A stretch of 64,000 nt of DNA from Neocallimastix lanati (nom. inval.) (taxonomy: Eukaryota; Neocallimastigomycota; Neocallimastigomycetes; Neocallimastigales; Neocallimastigaceae). The stretch covers positions 34,431-98,430 of the forward strand of contig JACVTC010000245.1 in assembly GCA_016946835.1 (NCBI GenBank), written 5' to 3'. The notes beneath the pieces were generated by a model, which had not been told where the DNA came from, made no database searches, and was given only the letters and a program-made list of their open reading frames with translations. A program made the position numbers and the translations under genes. Below are positions 1-11,441 of this stretch, one piece after another (positions within the stretch are counted from its first letter, which is position 1; every line of letters begins with the position of its first letter).

Positions 1-1743
1 AATAACAAAAATATAGCCATAAACAGGTTAATAAAAATAGTATCATATATGTTAAGAAAAATAATAACAAACGTAAAAAATTTATAAAGATGAATATAAT
101 ATTGTAAAACACCCATCAAAAAATATAAATCATTTAGTATAGATGATATAATAGGTACTAATGCTTTTCTAGCTGTAGATAATAATAATTCTATTGAACC
201 ACGCAGTTATAAAGAGATATTTCTCCATGAAAGATAAAGACATGTGGTTGAAGGCAGTGGAATGAAAGAACTAAACAATATGAAGAAATGAATGTGTTTT
301 TCAATAATCCGTAAGTACCAAAAGACGCCAATGTTATTTCAACAAGGTGGGTCCTTAAACATAAGAAAGATTGCTGAAGGTAAGATAATCAAATATAAAG
401 CTAGATTAGTAGCTAAGGGGTATAGCCAGGTGTATGGAATTGATTTCAAGAATACTTTTTCACCTACCCTTAAACAAGACACGCTCAAAATAATAATAGC
501 TATTTCTGTTCAAAATAAATTTCAATACATCAAATGGATATTAAAGCGGCGTATCTAAACGCAAAGCGTGGACGAAAGACATTTATATGCTACTGCCAGA
601 AGGAATGAACTAAATAAGGGGTATTGCAAATTGAATAAAAGCTTTATATGGTTTTAAGGCACATCCGGAAAGAATGTGGAAATGAGACCCTTAACAAGGT
701 ATTGTTAGAGTTGATTTTAATAGATTTTTAAGTGATCCATGTGGTTTACATTAAAAGGGATAAAACTAACAAGATTATATGCTTATTAGCAGTTTATGTG
801 GACGATTATAATTGTTGCTGGGAAGTATGATCAAATAATTAAAACGAAATCTTTAATTAAAAATAATTTTGAAGCTAACAGATGTAGGTGAAGTAGACTT
901 TATTATAGGTATAAAGTTTGAAAAATGTAATGATGGTTATATTATCCATCAGAAGAAATATCTTAATGAAATTTTAATAAGTTTAATATCAATAATATAA
1001 TCCAGTATCAAATACAACACCAATCGAGTCTATTGAAATTAAGGAGTAAAAAAATTTAATGTAACAAATATAAGCAAGCTATAGGATCCTTGTTATATAT
1101 TAGCTATCAGCACGAGGCCGGACATATTATTTTCTGTGAGTAAAGCTTCCAGAAAATCCGATAATCCAACATACGAAGATTGGGTACAATGTACTAAAAA
1201 TTTTTAGATACTTGAAAGGTAATCCTAATTATGGAATTAAATTCACTTATACTAATACTTTTAATTTTAATGTTTATGTTGACGCCGATTTAGGTGGTGA
1301 TAAGGAAACAGGAAGTCAACTACTGGATTTGTAATGATGATAAACTCAGCTCCTACTAGTTGGTATTCCAAACTGCAACATTGTGTTTCAGGTTTCTACT
1401 GCGGAAAGTGAGTATTATGGAATTCATGAGTGTGCAAGACACTGTCTCTGGTATAGAAATATATTTAAGGAACTTGGACTTAAGCAGGATGTTATTACAA
1501 TAAACACCGATAATAAAGCTGCAATTTACAATTGCGAAAATGAAACTATTAATCCGAAATCTAAGCACATCGACCTACGATATCACAGTGTAAGAGAATT
1601 AATCAAGAAAGGTTATATCAATTTAAAGTATATAAAATACTGAAAATAACTTATCTGATGGATTTACCAAATATCTAAATTCTACTTTAATGACCAGGTT
1701 TAGAAATAATATTCTCTATGATCTAAACAATATTAAACTTTAG
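1..1743 (+). pseudogene. pol: U1: 3' end of type A pol (end of linker, RT, RNase H), multiply frameshifted
   Basis: This is the right-hand part of a type A Pol whose start lies outside the window. The end of the linker (HPSKK-like codons near 110-125), RT ([14 protein letters not shown] near 390-435; YVDD codons near 795-815, broken by an extra T) and RNase H (STAESEYYG near 1398-1424, NTDNKAA near 1503-1523) are recognisable. Compared with U5 it carries many one-base insertions, for example extra bases in GGAAAGAATG near 667-677 and AAATACTGAAAA near 1635-1646, so no long frame survives. The excess of insertions with few substitutions suggests sequence error at a contig edge, though real decay is possible. 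The stop TAG at 1741-1743 overlaps the polypurine tract. Confidence 0.88.
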
Positions 1744-1749
1744 GGGGAA

Positions 1750-2068
1750 TGTTAAAAATAAAGTTTAATATTTTAATTAAGTCTTGTATAATTAAGATTT
1801 ACTTATTTATTAAATTAAATATGTTTTTCATTATTTTGTATAATGTAAAATATTATGAGGCGTATTAATGATGTACATCATATATTTACAATTATAACTA
1901 ATATAGTTAAATTAAATTTTATTAATGTATATACATTTAAGGATTATGATAATTAATCCTATAATAAAAAATATTACTAAAAAATTATATAGTTATTAAA
2001 ATAATAATAAAATTATAATAAATAAATAAAATAAAGTGATCACACAATAAAAACTAAACAAAATAACA
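1750..2068 (+). repeat. LTR, type A (U1/U2 junction)
   Basis: Starts with TGTTA directly after the polypurine tract AGGGGGAA (1742-1749) and ends in TAACA, giving perfect 5-bp terminal inverted repeats; 319 bp. The right boundary is inferred from the TAACA shared by types A and B, because only one LTR is present per junction. Confidence 0.75.
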
Positions 2069-2078
2069 TATATTTAAT

Positions 2079-2093
2079 AGATTAAGAGTCTCA
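2079..2093 (+). promoter_or_regulatory. Primer-binding site, tRNA-Lys(CUU) anticodon arm
   Basis: AGATTAAGAGTCTCA is the exact reverse complement of TGAGACTCTTAATCT, the anticodon arm of a typical eukaryotic tRNA-Lys(CUU). It lies 10 nt downstream of the LTR end, where minus-strand priming should occur. Confidence 0.7.
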
Positions 2094-2216
2094 GTTAGCT
2101 CTAGTTAGTTTATAAACATCAATAATAATTTATATTCCAACAATAAAAAAAAATAAAAGTAAATTGAAATTTCAAGATTCCGAAATTTATTTTAATTAAA
2201 TCTTAGTTATTCAATA

Positions 2217-3275
2217 ATGGAAGATAGATCATTTAATATTTTAAGCAACAAAAAACTCACTGTCGAAACCTATCCTCTTTGGGCATCAGATATGGATCTA
2301 ATATTAACAGCCAATGAATTAGATCAATATATCTACGAAAACAACATGAAGAAGATCTCGAAAAACTCAGAAAATTTTGAATCTTCAAAGGGAATTAAAA
2401 TTAGAGGAACTGAGATATACTATCATAAATCAGTCACGAAAAATATGATAGTTGGTGACAGCAAAGCAAAAAGATACATCAGTATGAATTTAGAAAATGA
2501 AATAAAGTTAAGTATTGACTTCAAAAACAGTTCCGCATATGAAATATGGGAGTTATTGAAAAAGACTTTTACTAAAGGTAAAGAGGAAATGAAATTACAA
2601 CTAAATGAAAAATTAGAGAATATGATCTATGATAAATCTTCAGACATAGGAATATTCATAGCCAACATGGAAGTCACATTTAATAAATTAGAAGAATTAG
2701 GTGATAAAGTCAGTGATGAAAGAAAATTCAACTATTTATATAATGCTCTTCCATCAGACATTACCCAATTAACAAATATGTTAGGTTTTCAAAATGATTG
2801 GAATAGATGTTGCGATATGTTAAAAACATCAATTCCAAAGATAAAGTTCTTAAATAGCTTAAGAATTAAGCAAGAGAAAACAAAAGCATTTAGTAGTGAA
2901 ACAAAAACAATAGAAAGTGTCAAAAGATATAAACAAAATAGAAATCTTAGCAAGAAAAATAGGAAAAATATAAAGTGCCACAATTGTGGCGGATTTGGCC
3001 ATATATCACGTGAGTGCCTCAAGAATGGAAGAATTCATGGAGGTGTAGTGTACGATAAATATGGTAAAAGACACTACAAAGAGAAGAAAATGAAACACCA
3101 ACAACATGCAGATAACGTAGAAGTTAATGAGCAAGAAGAAGAATCTGAAAGGTATGTAGATATATACAGTAATGCCTTAAATATGGACTATAATGATGAA
3201 AGGGAGGAAAGTCAATCCAACTGCGTAACAACAAGAATCCCAAAAAATAAAAACAATATCAAAAATTTTCATTAA
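2217..3275 (+). CDS. gag: U2 Gag, type A (352 aa, intact)
   Basis: Copia-type Gag, expected to form the cytoplasmic virus-like particle that packages element RNA. The N-terminal ~230 residues resemble the UBN2/copia Gag family (YPLWASDM near residue 22, a helical middle, LYNALPSDI near 180). A CCHC zinc knuckle (CHNCGGFGHISREC) sits at Cys254, Cys257, His262 and Cys267 and should bind RNA. An acidic tail ends ...NNIKNFH. The ATG is the first after the PBS and leader and is shared by all type A copies. The protein is identical to the Gag of U5-U7. Confidence 0.93.
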   Translation: MEDRSFNILSNKKLTVETYPLWASDMDLILTANELDQYIYENNMKKISKNSENFESSKGIKIRGTEIYYHKSVTKNMIVGDSKAKRYISMNLENEIKLSIDFKNSSAYEIWELLKKTFTKGKEEMKLQLNEKLENMIYDKSSDIGIFIANMEVTFNKLEELGDKVSDERKFNYLYNALPSDITQLTNMLGFQNDWNRCCDMLKTSIPKIKFLNSLRIKQEKTKAFSSETKTIESVKRYKQNRNLSKKNRKNIKCHNCGGFGHISRECLKNGRIHGGVVYDKYGKRHYKEKKMKHQQHADNVEVNEQEEESERYVDIYSNALNMDYNDEREESQSNCVTTRIPKNKNNIKNFH

Positions 3276-3337
3276 AACAATATACTAGGCAGAGCTTAAG
3301 TTATTATACTGCCAAGTATAAAAAACGTAATAATAAC
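3263..3337 (+). promoter_or_regulatory. -1 frameshift signal (U2)
   Basis: Slippery heptamer AAATTTT at 3263-3269, five bases before the gag stop, followed by the conserved hairpin/pseudoknot. Same sequence as the fully described U6 copy (27901-27975). Confidence 0.65.
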
Positions 3338-5242
3338 AAAGAAAATAAAATTAATAAAAATAACAACAACATTACTTTATGGACATTAGATTCTGGGGCG
3401 TCATACCACATGACCCATGATGAAAATAATTTAGTGAATACACGTGATTTTCATATAAATATATATTTTGCTAACGGAGGAATGGTGAAATCCAAAAGTA
3501 TTGGTAATTATATTGGTTTAATTAACAATCATAAAATTATTTTGAATGATGTTATATATGTGCCATCCTTTAAAAGAAGTCTAATTTCTATAGATCATTT
3601 AAGTAAAGATAATTATAAAACTGTATTTTGTAAAAATAAGTATGATAATAAAAACTGTGCCATCTTATATAATGATAATGGAAAACGAATTTATACATCA
3701 TACGCTAACAATTCAAAAGTTTACAAAATACTAACTAGAAAAAATAATATAAATAATAATTCAAATAATGTTGTATGTTATAATATACAAAATGCTATAA
3801 ACGATTCTAATATGGATTTATGGCATAGAAGAATGGGTCATTTTAATATTGACTCTATTAAAGATAGATTAAATAAAATATATATAAAACAAAAATGCAA
3901 AATTTGTTCTTGTTCAAAATTAAAAAACCTCCCCTATAAACCATCCACCAACCATATGACAAAACCATTTGAACTTATTCATATGGACTTAGTGTTCGTT
4001 CCCGATTATTCTATTTACGGGAATAAATATTTTTTATCTATTCTTGACGATTATTCAAGATATAGTTGGGTCCTCTTCATAAAGAGAAAAAGTGATACAT
4101 TTAAAACCTTTATTATATGGTACAATCAAATCAAAAACTTATTTGATAATTGTAATATTAAATATATTAAAACTGATAACGGTACAGAATTCTTTAACAA
4201 TAATTTCAACGAATTCTACGAAAGAACAGGAATAATACATGAGCATACTATTGCTCATAATCCACAACAAAATGGTAGGGTGGAAAGACTTCATGGGACA
4301 TTAATATCTAATGGTGATGCCATGCTTAATGATGCAAAGTTAAACCATAAATTTTGGGAAGATGCTGTATCCACAGCAAATTATATACACAACAGATTGC
4401 CACATAAAGGCAACAATAACAAAGTACCATATGAAATCTTATTTAAAAGTAAAGTTGACTATAATAAATTTAGAGTCTTTGGTTGTCGTGTATATTTTTA
4501 CGTTCCAAAACAATTTAGGAAGAAGTTTTGCAATACAACTCTCCCTGGTATCTTTCTCGGATACGATGAAATAAACCATACCGCTTACAAAATATATGAT
4601 ATTAAAAATAACAAAATAATTCTAGCTCGCACTGTAGAATTTCTTGAGGATGAACCTGCAAATTTAAGTGCTCCTCTATCATCACCGGATAATATAAATT
4701 TTACTAATTATTATGAAGATGAAGAGATAGACTATATGAATAGTGATGATAATGGAAATAATATAAATGATGAGAATAATGAATACAATATAATTTATAA
4801 TATAAACAATAATAATGACAATAATAATAATAATACCAAAATTAACGAAATTAATAATTTAATCAATGAACATAACTATAATAATATATATCGTCCAAAT
4901 AATAATAATTTTATTAATATGGATCAAAATCAAAATAATTTAATTTTACAAAATCAAAATAATATTATTGGACCTCCACAACATAACAATAATTTTGAAG
5001 ATAACAATAATAAAAATTTTTCAATTCCTAATTTAAACAACCAATTAAATAATTTAAATTATAAATTTAATGATCAATCATTAAATTTAGATAATAATAA
5101 TAAAACTAATTCAAATGTTATAAATCATAATCTAAATAATTTTAATCAGAAAAATATTAATTCCATTTATTTCCAAGAAGAAAATAATAAGGATTTTCAT
5201 AATGGAAATAAAGAAAGATTTAATATTAATAATTTAATTGAA

Positions 5243-5279
<37 letters not shown>

Positions 5280-7909
5280 TTACCTCAAATGAATTAATTC
5301 GAAATAATCAAGTAAATTTAGACAAAAATCAAATAACAAATTCAGGAATAAATACAGGAGCAGATATTAAAGATAATTTAAATTCAGACGTAAGTAAAAA
5401 TTTGAATTATTTTGAATCAATAAATAAAAAAGTAAATAACATAGGGATAAACAAAATAAATTTAAGCAAAAATAATTTAAATTTAAATGTAAATAAAAAT
5501 TCTGATTATTCTAATGAAGTAAGTAATAATTATAATTACTCAAATAACGGTTATAGTTCTAATGTAAATAATAATAATATAAATAACAATTACATGGGGA
5601 ATGATTTAAATCATAATTTAAATATTGATAATATTAACCCTATTGATAATAATTCTAATATAAGTGTAAATAAACCAATAAATATAGTAATTAAAAATAA
5701 TTCAAATTCAAATAATCAAATAGAAAATAAAAATGAACCAGATAGTGAAAAATATATTTCACAGGATATATCAGGAATTAATATCAATGAAAATAATGTC
5801 TGTGGGAAACATATTTTACGAGATAGATTTTTGCGTGAATTTGCAATTAGAAATTCGAATTCAAAACAAAATAAACAAAATTGTAATGATTACAATGATA
5901 AGAATGTGAATGAAATTGTAAACAATAATAACATAAGAAATAAACAAAAGATAAGTAACGCAGTTAGTAATAATAATAGTGACAATATGAATAATAATGA
6001 GAATGTTATTAATAAAATAACTATTAATAAGAAATATAAAAATAAACAAGAATCCACGGAATTCTTGCTAAATAAATTAAAAGAACCTTTAAGTACTTCA
6101 AACGGTTTAAATAATAATTGTAATAATAAAAATGGTAATAATATACAAAAACAAAGCGTTAGAAAGCAAAGTGTGAAAAATAACAAAAATGATAGCCATA
6201 AACAGGTTAATAAAAATAGTATCATATATGTTAAGAAAAATAATAACAAACGTAAAAAAATTTATAAAGATGAATATAATATTGTAAAACACCCATCAAA
6301 AAAATATAAATCATTTAGTATAGATGATTAATAGGTACTAATGCTTTTCTAGCTGTAGATAATAATAATTCTATTGAACCACGCAGTTATAAAGAGATAT
6401 TTGTCCATGAAAGATAAAGACATGTGGTTGAAGGCCGTGGATGAGAACTAAACAATATGAAGAAAATGAATGTGTTTTCAATAATCCGTAAAGTACCAAA
6501 AGACGCCAATGTTATTTCAACAAGGTGGGTCCTTAAACATAAGAAAGATTCTGAAGGTAAGATAATCAAATATAAAGCTAGATTAGTAGCTAAGGGGTAT
6601 AGCCAGGTGTATGGAATTGATTTCAAGAATACTTTTTCACCTACCCTTAAACAAGACAACGCTCAAAATAATAATAGCTATTTCTGTTCAAAATAAATTT
6701 CAAATACATCAAATGGATATTAAAGCGGCGTATCTAAACGCAAAGCTGGACGAAGACATTTATATGCTAACTGCCAGAAGGAATGAATAAAAAGGGGTAT
6801 TGCAAATTGAATAAAGCTTTATATGGTTTAAGGCAATCCGGAAGAATGTGGAATGAGACCCTTAACAAGGTATTGTTAGAGTTGAATTTTAATAGATTTT
6901 TAAGTGATCCATGTGTTTACATTAAAAGGGATAAAACTAAACAAGATTATATGCTTATTAGCAGTTTATGTGGACGATATAATTGTTGCTGGGAAGTATG
7001 ATCAAATAATTAAAACGAAATCTTTAATTAAAAATAATTTTGAAGCTACAGATGTAGGTGAAGTAGACTTTATTATAGGTATAAAGTTTGAAAAATGTAA
7101 TGATGGTTATATTATCCATCAGAAGAAATATCTTAATGAAATTTTAAATAAGTTTTAATATCAATAAATATAATCCAGTATCAAATACAACACCAATCGA
7201 GTCTATTGAATTAAGGAGTAAAAAATTTAATGTAACAAAATATAAGCAAGCTATAGGATCCTTGTTATATTTAGCTATCAGCACGAGGCCGGACATATTA
7301 TTTTCTGTGAGTAAAGCTTCCAGAAAATCGATAATCCAACATACGAAGATTGGTACAATGTACTAAAAATTTTTAGATACTTGAAAGGTAATCCTAATTA
7401 TGGAATTAAATTCACTTATACTAATACTTTTAATTTTAATGTTTATGTTGACGCCGATTTAGGTGGTGATAAGGAAACAAGGAAGTCAACTACTGGATTG
7501 TAATGATGATAAAACTCAGCTCCTACTAGTTGGTATTCCAAACTGCAACATTGTGTTTCAGTTTCTACTGCGGAAAGTGAGTATTATGGAATTCATGAGT
7601 GTGCAAGACACTGTCTCTGGTATAGAAATATATTTAAGGAACTGGACTTAAGCAGGATGTTATTACAATAAACACCGATAATAAAGCTGCAATTTACAAT
7701 TGCGAAAATGAACTATTAATCCGAAATCTAAGCACATCGACCTACGATATCACAGTGTAAGAGAATTAATCAAGAAAGGTTATATCAATTTAAAGTATAT
7801 AAAATCTGAAAATAACTTATCTGATGGATTTACCAAATATCTAAATTCTACTTTAATGACCAGGTTTAGAAATAATATTCTCTATGATCTAAACAATATT
7901 AAACTTTAG
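3269..7909 (+). pseudogene. pol: U2 Pol, type A: protease, integrase and linker open, RT/RNase H frameshifted
   Basis: The pol frame is open from the frameshift site through protease (DSGAS near 3389-3403), integrase and the complete type A Asn-rich linker to 6331. There GATGATATAATAGG has become GATGATTAATAGG and a stop appears. Further one-base changes follow near 6395-6450, 6655, 6770, 6945, 7155, 7330, 7497 and 7641, so RT and RNase H appear only as fragments (RT codons 6457-6696, 6783-7001 and 6904-7158). The contrast between a clean 5' two-thirds and a noisy 3' third is sharp. Stop TAG at 7907-7909. Confidence 0.9.
4720..6310 (+). other. Asn-rich integrase-RT linker, type A version
   Basis: Roughly 530 codons dominated by Asn, Ile, Lys and Asp, almost no Trp or Cys, with an (AAT)n tract near 5246-5279 encoding eleven consecutive Asn. 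It ends in a basic patch (NNNKRKKIYKDEY, then HPSKKYK). It aligns with the type B linker only in blocks, for example INSIYFQEENNKDF, and is far more divergent than the flanking integrase and RT. Confidence 0.85.
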
Positions 7910-7915
7910 GGGGAA

Positions 7916-8232
7916 TGTTAAAAATAAAGTTTAATATTTTAATTAAGTCTTGTATAATTAAGATTTACTTATTTATTAAATTAAATATGTTTTTCATTAT
8001 TTTGTATAATGTAAAATATTATGAGGCGTATTAATGATGTACATCATATATTTACAATTATAACTAATATAGTTAAATTAAATTTTATTAATGTATATAC
8101 ATTTAAGGATTATGATAATTATCCTATAATAAAAAATATTACTAAAAAATTATATAGTTATTAAAATAATAATAAAATTATAATAAATAAATAAAATAAA
8201 GTGATCACACAATAAAACTAAACAAAATAACA
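7916..8232 (+). repeat. LTR, type A (U2/U3 junction)
   Basis: TGTTA...TAACA, 317 bp. Missing single bases relative to other type A LTRs, for example TAATTATCC where others have TAATTAATCC near 8115. Confidence 0.75.
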
Positions 8233-8242
8233 TATATTTAAT

Positions 8243-8257
8243 AGATTAAGAGTCTCA
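8243..8257 (+). promoter_or_regulatory. Primer-binding site, tRNA-Lys(CUU) type
   Basis: AGATTAAGAGTCTCA, intact, 10 nt after the LTR end. Confidence 0.7.
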
Positions 8258-8378
8258 GTTAGCTCTAGTTAGTTTATAAACATCAATAATAATTTATATT
8301 CCAACAATAAAAAAAATAAAAGTAAATTGAAATTTCAAGATTCGAAATTTATTTTAATTAAATCTTAGTTATTCAATA

Positions 8379-9438
8379 ATGGAAGATAGATCATTTAATA
8401 TTTTAAGCAACAAAAAACTCACTGTCGAAACCTATCCTCTTTGGGCATCAGATATGGATCTAATATTAACAGCCAATGAATTAGATCAATATATCTACGA
8501 AAACAACATGAAGAAGATCTCGAAAAACTCAGAAAATTTTGAATCTTCAAAGGGAATTAAAATTAGAGGAACTGAGATATACTATCATAAATCAGTCACG
8601 AAAAATATGATAGTTGGTGACAGCAAAGCAAAAGATACATCAGTATGAATTTAGAAAATGAAAATAAAGTTAAGTATTGACTTCAAAAAACAGTTCCGCA
8701 TATGAAATATGGGAGTTATTGAAAAAGACTTTTACTAAAGGTAAAGAGGAAATGAAATTACAACTAAATGAAAAATTAGAGAATATGATCTATGATAAAT
8801 CTTCAGACATAGGAATATTCATAGCCAACATGGAAGTCACATTTAATAAATTAGAAGAATTAGGTGATAAAGTCAGTGATGAAAGAAAATTCAACTATTT
8901 ATATAATGCTCTTCCATCAGACATTACCCAATTAACAAATATGTTAGGTTTTCAAAATGATTGGAATAGATGTTGCGATATGTTAAAAACATCAATTCCA
9001 AAGATAAAGTTCTTAAATAGCTTAAGAATTAAGCAAGAGAAAACAAAAGCATTAGTAGTTGAAACAAAAACAATAGAAAGTGTCAAAAGATATAAACAAA
9101 ATAGAAATCTTAGCAAGAAAAATAGGAAAAATATAAAGTGCCACAATTGTGGCGGATTTGGCCATATATCACGTGAGTGCCTCAAGAATGGAAGAATTCA
9201 TGGAGGTGTAGTGTACGATAAATATGGTAAAAGACACTACAAAGAGAAGAAAATGAAACACCAACAACATGCAGATAACGTAGAAGTTAATGAGCAAGAA
9301 GAAGAATCTGAAAGGTATGTAGATATATACAGTAATGCCTTAAATATGGACTATAATGATGAAAGGGAGGAAAGTCAATCCAACTGCGTAACAACAAGAA
9401 TCCCAAAAAATAAAAACAATATCAAAAATTTTCATTAA
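8379..9438 (+). pseudogene. gag: U3 Gag, type A, frameshifted
   Basis: The start and first ~85 codons match intact type A Gag. A lost A in GCAAAAGATAC (near 8630) shifts the frame to a stop at 8648. Extra A's near 8660 and 8690 restore it, so 8677-9438 encodes the rest including the zinc knuckle. GCATTAGTAGTTGAAAC (near 9050-9064) replaces GCATTTAGTAGTGAAAC, two compensating indels that change three residues. All lesions are one base and mostly in homopolymers. Confidence 0.88.
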
Positions 9439-9500
9439 AACAATATACTAGGCAGAGCTTAAGTTATTATACTGCCAAGTATAAAAAACGTAATAATAAC
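9426..9500 (+). promoter_or_regulatory. -1 frameshift signal (U3)
   Basis: Heptamer AAATTTT at 9426-9432, with hairpin and pseudoknot partner unchanged from the other type A copies. Confidence 0.63.
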
Positions 9501-11404
9501 AAAGAAAATAAAATTAATAAAAATAACAACAACATTACTTTATGGACATTAGATTCTGGGGCGTCATACCACATGACCCATGATGAAAATAATTTAGTGA
9601 ATACACGTGATTTTCATATAAATATATATTTTGCTAACGGAGGAATGGTGAAATCCAAAAGTATTGGTAATTATATTGGTTTAATTAACAATCATAAAAT
9701 TATTTTGAATGATGTTATATATGTGCCATCCTTTAAAAGAAGTCTAATTTCTATAGATCATTTAAGTAAAGATAATTATAAAACTGTATTTTGTAAAAAT
9801 AAGTATGATAATAAAAACTGTGCCATCTTATATAATGATAATGGAAAACGAATTTATACATCATACGCTAACAATTCAAAAGTTTACAAAATACTAACTA
9901 GAAAAAATAATATAAATAATAATTCAAATAATGTTGTATGTTATAATATACAAAATGCTATAAACGATTCTAATATGGATTTATGGCATAGAAGAATGGG
10001 TCATTTAATATTGACTTCTATTAAAGATAGATTAAATAAAATATATATAAACAAAAATGCAAAATTTGTTCTTGTTCAAAATTAAAAAACCTCCCCTATA
10101 AACCATCCCACCAACCATATGACAAAACCATTGAACTTATTCATATGGACTTAGTGTTCGTTCCCGATTATTCTATTTACGGGAATAAATATTTTTTATC
10201 TATTCTTGACGATTATTCAAGATATAGTTGGGTCCTCTTCATAAAGAGAAAAAGTGATACATTTAAAACCTTTATTATATGGTACAATCAAATCAAAAAC
10301 TTATTTGATAATTGTAATATTAAATATATTAAAACGGATAACGGTACAGAATTCTTTAACAATAATTTCAACGAATTCTACGAAAGAACAGGAATAATAC
10401 ATGAGCATACTATTGCTCATAATCCACAACAAAATGGTAGGGTGGAAAGACTTCATGGGACATTAATATCTAATGGTGATGCCATGCTTAATGATAGCAA
10501 AGTTAAACCATAAATTTTGGGAAGATGCTGTATCCACAGCAAATTATATACACACAGATTGCCACATAAAGGCAACAATAACAAAGTACCATATGAAATC
10601 TTATTTAAAAGTAAAGTTGACTATAATAAATTTAGAGTCTTTGGTTGTCGTGTATATTTTTACGTTCCAAAACAATTTAGGAAGAAGTTTTGCAATACAA
10701 CTCTCCCTGGTATCTTTCTCGGATACGATGAAATAAACCATACCGCTTACAAAATATATGATATTAAAAATAACAAAATAATTCTAGCTCGCACTGTAGA
10801 ATTTCTTGAGGATGAACCTGCAAATTTAAGTGCTCCTCTATCATCACCCGGATAATATAAATTTTACTAATTATTATGAAGATGAAGAGATAGACTATAT
10901 GAATAGTGATGATAATGGAAATAATATAAATGATGAGAATAATGAATACAATATAATTTATAATATAAACAATAATAATGACAATAATAATAATAATACC
11001 AAAATTAACGAAATTAATAATTTAATCAATGAACATAACTATAATAATATATATCGTCCAAATAATAATAATTTTATTAATATGGATCAAAATCAAAATA
11101 ATTTAATTTTACAAAATCAAAATAATATTATTGGACCTCCACAACATAACAATAATTTTGAAGATAACAATAATAAAAATTTTTCAATTCCTAATTTAAA
11201 CAACCAATTAAATAATTTAAATTATAAATTTAATGATCAATCATTAAATTTAGATAATAATAATAAACTAATTCAAATGTTATAAATCATAATCTAAATA
11301 ATTTTAATCAGAAAAATATTAATTCCATTTATTTCCAAGAAGAAAATAATAAGGATTTTCATAATGGAAATAAAGAAAGATTTAATATTAATAATTTAAT
11401 TGAA

Positions 11405-11441
<37 letters not shown>

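Noticed and set aside
2079-2093. A tRNA gene or fragment on the minus strand
   Set aside because: Only the anticodon arm is matched; no acceptor, D-loop or T-loop sequence with box A/B follows. It fits a PBS.
4362-4574. 70-aa + strand ORF repeated in several units
   Set aside because: Alternate frame inside the integrase coding region, no independent start context, and it breaks in diverged type B copies.
5246-5279. (AAT)n tract as a CRISPR or satellite array
   Set aside because: It is a codon repeat for Asn in an open frame, with no spacers and no repeat unit longer than a codon.
5890-6249. Minus-strand ORF rich in Leu/Phe resembling a membrane protein
   Set aside because: It is the antisense of the Asn/Lys-rich linker; AAT and AAA codons read as ATT and TTT, giving false hydrophobic ORFs. 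The same applies to other minus-strand ORFs in each unit.
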